Shown piece by piece: positions 30,390-35,977 of a DNA stretch of 35,977 bases (position 1 is the stretch's first letter; each line of letters begins with the position of its first letter). The stretch lies in assembly GCF_004344915.1 (NCBI RefSeq), contig NZ_SKFG01000030.1:1-35977 (forward strand). Direction: 5' to 3'. The notes below the pieces were generated by a model, which was not told the origin of the DNA, ran no database searches, and saw only the letters and a program-made list of their open reading frames with translations. A program made the translations under genes and the position numbers. The DNA comes from Paenibacillus albiflavus. GTDB taxonomy: Bacteria; Bacillota; Bacilli; Paenibacillales; NBRC-103111.

Positions 30390-32756
30390 CTATTTCAAAA
30401 CGACTACTGTAACGCCTGATCCACCTTCATTATATTCACCAAGTCGGAATGATTTAACGAATTTGTGGCGACGAAGATAATCTTGAATTCCTGCGCGAAG
30501 AACACCTGTTCCTTTACCATGGATGAGATATACTTGACCGAGACTAGCCATGATCGATTCGTCTAGGAAGCGGTCAACCTCCATTAACCCTTCTTCCACA
30601 TTCATTCCACGCATATCCAGCTCCATACGAACATTCTCATCGCGTGAACGTTTAACGCTTGCCGCAGGTACTACCTGTTTACGCTTCTGAGAAGCAGCAC
30701 TTGTTACAAGCTCGAGATCCGATTTCTCTACTTTCACTTTCATAATCCCAAGCTGAACGAGGGCTTCCGTATCCGATATGATTTCCACCACGTGGCCCTT
30801 TTGACCAAGATGAAGTACCTTGACCTCATCTCCCGCTTCAAGCGCAGCTGGTCGGTTCGTTTTGGCACGAACACGCTTATCGCGAAGCTGAGGTGCAGCA
30901 AGATCCAGACGACGTTTTGCATCAATCAGCTTATGATCCTTCACATGTCCCGCTTCTTCTCTAGCCAATTGTCTAAGCTCAGCAATAATTTCGTCTGCTT
31001 CACGGCGTGCTTTGGCAACAGCTGATGCTGCGTCTTGCTCAGCTTTCTGCATCAGTTTATCGCGTTGTTCATCAAACTTCCTGCGCTGCTCTTCTAGTTC
31101 TTTACGTAGTTGTTCCGCTTCACGTTTCAGCTCTTCCGCTAATTTGCGCTCCGCTTCAGCAGTCAGACGATTCTCTTCAAGAGAAGCAATCATCGATTCT
31201 ACGCGCAAATCATCTTCGCTGACTTCACCTTTCGCACGGTCAATGATCATCTTCGGCAATCCTAATCGTTCGGCGATGGCAAACGCATTGCTTCGCCCAG
31301 GAACACCAAGCAATAAGCGATACGTTGGTGAAAGTGTGGCAACATCAAACTCCATTGATGCATTTATCACCCCATCGCGCTGAAAGGCGTACGCTTTTAG
31401 CTCACTATAATGCGTAGTTGCGATCATTCGGCAGCCCATACGATGAATGTATTCAATTAACGAAATGGCAAGTGCAGATCCTTCCGCTGGATCTGTACCC
31501 GCTCCTAACTCGTCGAATAACACAAGGCTCTTCGGCGTCATATCACGCAGAATGGATATAATATTCGTCATATGTGACGAGAACGTACTTAAATTCTGTT
31601 CAATGCTCTGTTCATCACCGATATCGGCGAATATCCCATCAAATACACAGAGCTGAGAATCCTCTTCTGCAGGCACGAACATACCCGACATCGCCATTAA
31701 CGATAGCAAGCCTACAGTTTTTAACGATACCGTCTTACCGCCTGTGTTCGGTCCAGTTACAATAATAGAAGTGTAATTATTGCCTAATTCAAGATCAAGC
31801 GGTACAACGACATCTTTGGCGATAAGTGGATGGCGTCCCTTGCGAATGCGAATAAAGCCGCGATCATTCATCATCGGCATCGTTGCTTTCAATTCACGGG
31901 CAAGTCCCGCTTTGGCAAAAATGAAATCAAATTGCGTCAAAATCCCAAGATCATTCGTTAATTCCTCGGTATGGTCAGCTACTGCTGCTGATAATAGACG
32001 AAGAATCCGCTCAACCTCTGCCTCTTCCTTCAATTTAAGCTCACGAATCTTGTTATTAAGCGTGACAATCGCTTCTGGTTCAATAAATAACGTAGCGCCT
32101 GATGCGGATTGATCGTGAATCATACCGCCAAAATGACTTCGATATTCCTGCTTCACAGGGATAACGAAACGGTCGCCACGAATCGTAATGAGCGAATCCT
32201 GAAGCATTTTCTGCACAGACGTATTACGAATCATCGATTCCAGACGTTCCCGAACTCTTGCTTCACTTGTCCGTAATTCAGCGCGCACTCGCGCGAGTTC
32301 GGGACTTGCAGAATCTACAACGACTGCATTGTCATCGATACAGTTATTGATTTTATCTTCAAGCGCCTTAGGCTCCGTTAATAATTCAGCCATATCAAAT
32401 AGGAAAGGAATCGGAAATTCCTCATGCACAGCCACAAGGAAGCGCTTTAGTCTTCTTTCCCCAAAAATCGTTGTTGAAATATTCAATAATTCAGTCGGAT
32501 TCAACATCCCGCCAATTCTTGCCCGATGGATGCTTGGACCGATATCACGAATGCCGCCAAATGGAGCATTGCCCTTGAGTCTCTCTACATGAACGGCTTC
32601 GTTAGTCGCTTGTAATCTTCGTTTAACTTCGATTAAATCGCTACTTGGCATTAATTCGTTTGCTAAATTACTTCCTAATGATGTCTCTGCATGTGCAGCT
32701 AATCTATTTATGATTTTATGATATTCCAATGTTTGTAGTACTTTCCCCTTCAACAC
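30390..32756 (-). CDS. mutS2: Endonuclease MutS2
   Basis: A 788-residue MutS2 protein. The N-terminal clamp/lever part (LQTLEYHKIINRLAAHAETSLG, GNAPFGGIRDIGPSIHRARIGG) is typical, the ATPase has Walker A GPNTGGKTVSLKTVGLL near residue 335 and Walker B LVLFDELGAGTDPAEG near 415, then a long charged coiled coil (about 515-640), a KOW-like patch, and the C-terminal Smr nuclease domain with LDMRGMNVEEGLMEVDRFLD and LIHGKGTGVLR. It lacks the mismatch-binding domain of MutS. MutS2 acts on recombination intermediates and, in B. subtilis, on collided ribosomes. The start is GTG at 32756, eight bases after GAGAGG. Confidence 0.97.
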   Translation of the reverse strand: MLKGKVLQTLEYHKIINRLAAHAETSLGSNLANELMPSSDLIEVKRRLQATNEAVHVERLKGNAPFGGIRDIGPSIHRARIGGMLNPTELLNISTTIFGERRLKRFLVAVHEEFPIPFLFDMAELLTEPKALEDKINNCIDDNAVVVDSASPELARVRAELRTSEARVRERLESMIRNTSVQKMLQDSLITIRGDRFVIPVKQEYRSHFGGMIHDQSASGATLFIEPEAIVTLNNKIRELKLKEEAEVERILRLLSAAVADHTEELTNDLGILTQFDFIFAKAGLARELKATMPMMNDRGFIRIRKGRHPLIAKDVVVPLDLELGNNYTSIIVTGPNTGGKTVSLKTVGLLSLMAMSGMFVPAEEDSQLCVFDGIFADIGDEQSIEQNLSTFSSHMTNIISILRDMTPKSLVLFDELGAGTDPAEGSALAISLIEYIHRMGCRMIATTHYSELKAYAFQRDGVINASMEFDVATLSPTYRLLLGVPGRSNAFAIAERLGLPKMIIDRAKGEVSEDDLRVESMIASLEENRLTAEAERKLAEELKREAEQLRKELEEQRRKFDEQRDKLMQKAEQDAASAVAKARREADEIIAELRQLAREEAGHVKDHKLIDAKRRLDLAAPQLRDKRVRAKTNRPAALEAGDEVKVLHLGQKGHVVEIISDTEALVQLGIMKVKVEKSDLELVTSAASQKRKQVVPAASVKRSRDENVRMELDMRGMNVEEGLMEVDRFLDESIMASLGQVYLIHGKGTGVLRAGIQDYLRRHKFVKSFRLGEYNEGGSGVTVVVLK

Positions 32757-32844
32757 TTTCCCAACCTCTCCGCTTACTCGCGAACATTCAAAATCTTTAT
32801 ATATGATCTATTATACCCTAAGAACAGAAGGATTAGCTATTCAG

Positions 32845-32866
32845 TTGGTACGAATTTCCGTACTAA
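32845..32866. promoter_or_regulatory. Palindrome between mutS2 and the holin-family gene (possible operator)
   Basis: Eight-base arms TTGGTACG (32845-32852) and CGTACTAA (32859-32866) match at seven of eight positions (G-T at the odd one) around a six-base spacer. It lies in the 169-bp divergent intergenic region. The protein that might bind it is unknown, and I see no strong promoter hexamers to place it against. Confidence 0.35.
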
Positions 32867-32925
32867 TGAATAACAAATAGGGTAAATTAAATAAAAATTC
32901 ATCTTAATTGGAGGTTTTGTGAACG

Positions 32926-33294
32926 ATGAACATCCTCGGTACGATCGTAAGATTCATCATTAGCGCATTAGTATTAATGGTTGTTTCTTGGATGATAAAA
33001 GGATTTTATGTAGGCGGATTTGGAAGTGCTATATTACTTGCGCTGATCATAGCCGTACTTGCTTTTATCGTGGAAAGCATGTTCAAAACTCGAATTACAC
33101 CATTTGGAAGAGGAATTGTTGGCTTCGTCACGAGCGCAGTGATCATCTATGTGTCTCAATTCTTAGTTTCGGGTGTAAGGATCACGATACTTGGTGCAGT
33201 GCTATCCGCACTAATTATCGGTATCATTGACTTGTTCATTCCGATGAAAACGCCATTTGAAGCCATCAATAAAGACTCTGGCGATCATCGTTAA
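32926..33294 (+). CDS. Phage holin family membrane protein (PF04020, YvlD-like)
   Basis: A 122-residue protein with four membrane helices: VRFIISALVLMVVSWMI, GFGSAILLALIIAVLAFIVESM, GIVGFVTSAVIIYVSQFLV and TILGAVLSALIIGIIDLFI. The short loop after helix 2 (FKTRITPFGRG) is typical of the PF04020 holin family four, of which YvlD is the B. subtilis member. Despite the name these are usually ordinary chromosomal envelope proteins, and no lysis genes are nearby. ATG at 32926 follows GGAGG by eleven bases. It is divergent from mutS2. Confidence 0.88.
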   Translation: MNILGTIVRFIISALVLMVVSWMIKGFYVGGFGSAILLALIIAVLAFIVESMFKTRITPFGRGIVGFVTSAVIIYVSQFLVSGVRITILGAVLSALIIGIIDLFIPMKTPFEAINKDSGDHR

Positions 33295-33350
33295 GCAAGT
33301 TGCCGAGAATTTAATGACTTCACACATTCGTCACTGCATTCTAGTTCCCA

Positions 33351-33378
33351 TTGCGTTATGATGATACTGTGATATAAA
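33351..33378 (+). promoter_or_regulatory. Sigma-A type promoter for the cupredoxin gene
   Basis: TTGCGT (33351-33356), a 16-base spacer and TATAAA (33373-33378), about 35 bases before the start codon. Confidence 0.55.
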
Positions 33379-33413
33379 TCACTGGCTATCATTTTAGTAA
33401 AGGGGATTATGTG

Positions 33414-33794
33414 ATGAAGAAATTATGGACACTGCTGCTTGGTGCAGCAATAATGTTATCCTTAACCGCTTGTGGAGACGGCGGAGCTCCTAAGTTTAGT
33501 GAAACAACAGATTCAGCCAAATCAGCAGTAACCGTTGTTGCAACGAACTGGAAACTTGATCAACAAGAGTATAAAGTGAAAAAAGGTGAACCCTTCACAC
33601 TAACATTAGATGTTCAAGAAGGTGTACATGGCATTAAGCTAGAAGGATTAAGCGGTAGCCTCGCAGGTAAAAAAGGCTCACCTTCTACCAAAACAATCAT
33701 TGCGAACGAGGCAGGTTCTTACTTAATCACTTGCAACGTATCCTGCGGTCAAGGCCACTCCGACATGAAAGCTAGACTCATTGTTGAGCCGTAA
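33414..33794 (+). CDS. CuA-type cupredoxin lipoprotein (cytochrome c oxidase subunit II-like domain)
   Basis: A 126-residue lipoprotein. The signal peptide ends LSLTAC with the lipidated cysteine at residue 20. The mature part is a cupredoxin with the CuA ligand pattern of cytochrome oxidase subunit II: H72 in EGVHGIKLEG, then CNVSCGQGHSDM with C107, C111, H115 and M118. It lacks the two membrane helices of true CoxII, and no other oxidase subunit is nearby, so it is a free-standing copper-binding electron carrier or copper-handling protein. I chose ATG at 33414, eight bases after AAAGGGG, over the adjacent GTG at 33411. It has its own promoter and terminator. Confidence 0.87.
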   Translation: MKKLWTLLLGAAIMLSLTACGDGGAPKFSETTDSAKSAVTVVATNWKLDQQEYKVKKGEPFTLTLDVQEGVHGIKLEGLSGSLAGKKGSPSTKTIIANEAGSYLITCNVSCGQGHSDMKARLIVEP

Positions 33795-33854
33795 AAAAAT
33801 AAAGAACAGCGATTAGGGAGCACTTCAGAGCTCCTAGCCGCTGTTCTTTTTTAC
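33795..33854. terminator. Bidirectional intrinsic terminator
   Basis: Arms aaagaacagcg (33801-33811) and cgctgttcttt (33839-33849) are perfect, and the inner part (tagggagc with gctccta) extends the stem with one bulge. T-runs follow on both strands (TTTTTTAC rightward; ATTTTTTTA leftward), so it ends both the cupredoxin gene and the coiled-coil gene. Confidence 0.92.
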
Positions 33855-33902
33855 TTAAGAAACGCATCCGTCTTATAAAGTCGGTGAAACCGTTTCTTCT
33901 TG

Positions 33903-35977
33903 TCACTTATCATCTTCTGCAACGACAAGCTCGATCCACTCATTGTACTCAACTTGAAGCTTCGCGTATTCTTCTTGCAGCTTACGATGCTCTTCACGTA
34001 TACGTTCAAGTTCGCGTTCTGTTTCTTCTGAATGATCTCGTTCTGCACTCGTCTGCAAGTAAGCGGCTTCCCATTCTTCACGGCTACGTATAAATTCTGC
34101 TTCCCGCTCTTCCAGTCGATATCGCATCTGCTCATTCTCATTCGTCAATCGGTCCATATATTGCTGCATGGCAGCTTTACCCTTAATCAGCGCCTCACTC
34201 GTATCCTGCAGGTGCTTCAATTGCTGCTGCATCTCATCACGTTCAGCCCTAATCAATTGCAGCTGCTCTCGATCTTTGCCTAACTGCACTTGCCACTTAC
34301 TGCGCTCTTGCTCTAGCTCAGTTTGAAGCTTGTGTGCAGCTTGCTCATGCTGAACTTGCAGTTGTTTCATTTCGCGATCAAACTTATCCGTTTCTTCTTT
34401 AAGCAGCTCTTGCGTAAGAACACGCTCGACCTCAAGCTGCTCAGCAGCATCGCGACGTTCTTGCTCCAAACGAGCTTTATATTCTAGCGTGGCTTGTTCA
34501 ATTTGACTCTCTAGCTCGATGCGTTTTGCAGAGAATTGAGACTTAAGCTCACTAATTTCCTGACTATGCAGTTTACTCTGCCCATTGCGCTCATTGTGAT
34601 AACTTTCTTTGAGCTCATCTACCGATTGATTATGCTGATTTTCCAATTTACGGATTTCTTCACCTATTTGAAGATGTGACTTGCGGCGTTCATCTTCAAG
34701 TAATGCCTCCGCTTTAAGCTGTTCTTGCTCCAGACTTGCCAGAGCTTCAAGCTGTACTTCTTCCAGCCGCGCTTGGGCTTCCGTTCGTGCTTGTTCAATT
34801 TGACTCTCTAGCTCGATGCGTTTTGCAGAGAATTGAGACTTAAGCTCACTAATTTCCTGACTATGCAGTTTACTCTGCCCATTGCGCTCATTGTGATAAC
34901 TTTCTTTGAGCTCATCTACCGATTGATTATGCTGATTTTCCAATTTACGGATTTCTTCACCTATTTGAAGATGTGACTTGCGGCGTTCATCTTCAAGTAA
35001 TGCCTCCGCTTTAAGCTGTTCTTGCTCCAGACTTGCCAGAGCTTCAAGCTGTACTTCTTCCAGCCGCGCTTGGGCTTCCGTTCGTGCTTGTTCAATTTGA
35101 CTCTCTAGCTCGATGCGTTTTGCAGAGAATTGAGACTTAAGCTCACTAATTTCCTGACTATGCAGTTTACTCTGCCCATTGCGCTCATTGTGATAACTTT
35201 CTTTGAGCTCATCTACCGATTGATTATGCTGATTTTCCAATTTACGGATTTCTTCACCTATTTGAAGATGTGACTTGCGGCGTTCATCTTCAAGTAATGC
35301 CTCCGCTTTAAGCTGTTCTTGCTCCAGACTTGCCAGAGCTTCAAGCTGTACTTCTTCCAGCCGCGCTTGGGCTTCCGTTCGTGCTTGTTCAATTTGACTC
35401 TCTAGCTCGATGCGTTTTGCAGAGAATTGAGACTTAAGCTCACTAATTTCCTGACTATGCAGTTTACTCTGCCCATTGCGCTCATTGTGATAACTTTCTT
35501 TGAGCTCATCTACCGATTGATTATGCTGATTTTCCAATTTACGGATTTCTTCACCTATTTGAAGATGTGACTTGCGGCGTTCATCTTCAAGTAATGCCTC
35601 CGCTTTAAGCTGTTCTTGCTCCAGACTTGCCAGAGCTTCAAGCTGTACTTCTTCCAGCCGCGCTTGGGCTTCCGTTCGTGCTTGTTCAATTTGACTCTCT
35701 AGCTCGATGCGTTTTGCAGAGAATTGAGACTTAAGCTCACTAATTTCCTGACTATGCAGTTTACTCTGCCCATTGCGCTCATTGTGATAACTTTCTTTGA
35801 GCTCATCTACCGATTGATTATGCTGATTTTCCAATTTACGGATTTCTTCACCTATTTGAAGATGTGACTTGCGGCGTTCATCTTCAAGTAATGCCTCCGC
35901 TTTAAGCTGTTCTTGCTCCAGACTTGCCAGAGCTTCAAGCTGTACTTCTTCCAGCCGCGCTTGGGCTTCCGTTCGTG
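33903..35977 (-). CDS. Large coiled-coil protein with identical 99-residue repeats (partial, N-terminus outside window)
   Basis: At least 690 residues are visible, and the frame is still open at the right edge. An apparent start at 35834 (TTG) is only a leucine codon inside the repeats, so the real start lies outside. The visible protein is almost entirely Glu, Gln, Lys, Arg, Leu and Ala and should be one long coiled coil with no signal peptide or membrane helix in view. About five copies of a 99-residue unit (for example ENQHNQSVDELKESYHNERN) are followed by about 200 non-repeated coiled-coil residues ending EYNEWIELVVAEDDK. I do not recognise the family. It could be a cytoskeletal, scaffold or spore-structure protein; SMC-like roles are less likely because no ATPase motif is seen in this part. 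Confidence 0.8.
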   Translation of the reverse strand, partial: RTEAQARLEEVQLEALASLEQEQLKAEALLEDERRKSHLQIGEEIRKLENQHNQSVDELKESYHNERNGQSKLHSQEISELKSQFSAKRIELESQIEQARTEAQARLEEVQLEALASLEQEQLKAEALLEDERRKSHLQIGEEIRKLENQHNQSVDELKESYHNERNGQSKLHSQEISELKSQFSAKRIELESQIEQARTEAQARLEEVQLEALASLEQEQLKAEALLEDERRKSHLQIGEEIRKLENQHNQSVDELKESYHNERNGQSKLHSQEISELKSQFSAKRIELESQIEQARTEAQARLEEVQLEALASLEQEQLKAEALLEDERRKSHLQIGEEIRKLENQHNQSVDELKESYHNERNGQSKLHSQEISELKSQFSAKRIELESQIEQARTEAQARLEEVQLEALASLEQEQLKAEALLEDERRKSHLQIGEEIRKLENQHNQSVDELKESYHNERNGQSKLHSQEISELKSQFSAKRIELESQIEQATLEYKARLEQERRDAAEQLEVERVLTQELLKEETDKFDREMKQLQVQHEQAAHKLQTELEQERSKWQVQLGKDREQLQLIRAERDEMQQQLKHLQDTSEALIKGKAAMQQYMDRLTNENEQMRYRLEEREAEFIRSREEWEAAYLQTSAERDHSEETERELERIREEHRKLQEEYAKLQVEYNEWIELVVAEDDK
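34491..35977 (-). repeat. Tandem array of identical 297-bp repeats (five visible copies, runs off right edge)
   Basis: The same 297-base unit recurs with starts of the shared tgactctcta word at 34504, 34801, 35098, 35395 and 35692. By eye every copy is identical base for base, including third codon positions, and the last is cut by the window edge after 286 bases. 297 bases is 99 codons, so copy number can change without shifting the frame. Confidence 0.95.

Noticed and set aside
32926-33294. Prophage lysis gene
   Set aside because: The holin label comes from the family name only; no endolysin, tail or integrase gene is nearby and the context is chromosomal housekeeping.
33411-33413. GTG start for the cupredoxin lipoprotein
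   Set aside because: The ATG immediately after it has better spacing (eight bases) from AAAGGGG.
35834-35836. Apparent start codon of the coiled-coil protein
   Set aside because: The same codon is an internal leucine in every other repeat, and the frame continues to the window edge.
34491-35977. CRISPR array
   Set aside because: The repeats are 297 bp, contiguous without spacers, and lie in one coding frame.

Overview
The window looks like a chromosomal segment of a low-to-moderate GC, spore-forming Firmicute, most likely Paenibacillus or a close relative. Evidence: strong GGAGG-type ribosome binding sites with frequent TTG and GTG starts, an S-layer (SLH) surface protein, a Spo0E-family phosphatase, a cobalamin riboswitch, MutS2, and an AlaR/AlaT-type regulator and aminotransferase pair. 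Almost every gene is on the minus strand. Only three small genes read rightward (26364, 32926 and 33414).

Layout from left to right. 1-661 is the 5' part of an IS1595-type insertion sequence, cut by the window edge, whose inner end lies 2-3 bases from a chromate-transporter stop codon. 664-1802 holds two short-chain ChrA-type genes. 1844-7191 holds a YpcP-type 5'-3' exonuclease, a winged-helix AlkZ/YcaQ-like protein flanked by a 26-bp direct repeat, and a 1049-residue PMT-type membrane glycosyltransferase. 7446-11762 is a secreted 1438-residue GHL10 (DUF187) protein with three SLH domains. 12047-14379 is a two-gene operon of DGQHR (DndB-like) proteins with its own terminator and no dndACDE partners in view.

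14481-26070 is the metabolic core. A sigma-A promoter and a full cobalamin riboswitch head a tightly packed run: btuF-btuC-btuD type importer, cobU, cbiB, cobS, cobD, cobQ/cbiP, PduO-type adenosyltransferase, then an RluA pseudouridine synthase, an ArsC/Spx-like protein and a membrane site-2 protease, ended by an intrinsic terminator at about 14425-14457. Together the cob genes import corrinoids, adenosylate them, add the aminopropanol arm and assemble the nucleotide loop. No corrin-ring genes, cobT or cobC are visible, so this is a salvage or late-stage set.

26276-27262 is an AT-rich patch with an orphan membrane-anchored protein and a Spo0E-family phosphatase. 27338-29036 is an alaR-alaT-like pair. 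29276-32756 holds a double zinc-ribbon acidic protein, a 27-residue membrane mini-protein, a DUF350 protein and mutS2. 32926-33794 holds a holin-family (PF04020) membrane protein and a CuA-type cupredoxin lipoprotein. From 33903 to the right edge runs a coiled-coil protein built of about five 99-residue repeats identical at the DNA level. It is open at the window edge.

The least ordinary items are this 297-bp perfect tandem array, the orphan DGQHR gene pair, the 26-bp direct repeat flanking the AlkZ-like gene, and the site-2 protease gene, whose coding signal starts upstream of any ATG, GTG or TTG, with a possible AUC start behind a strong ribosome binding site.
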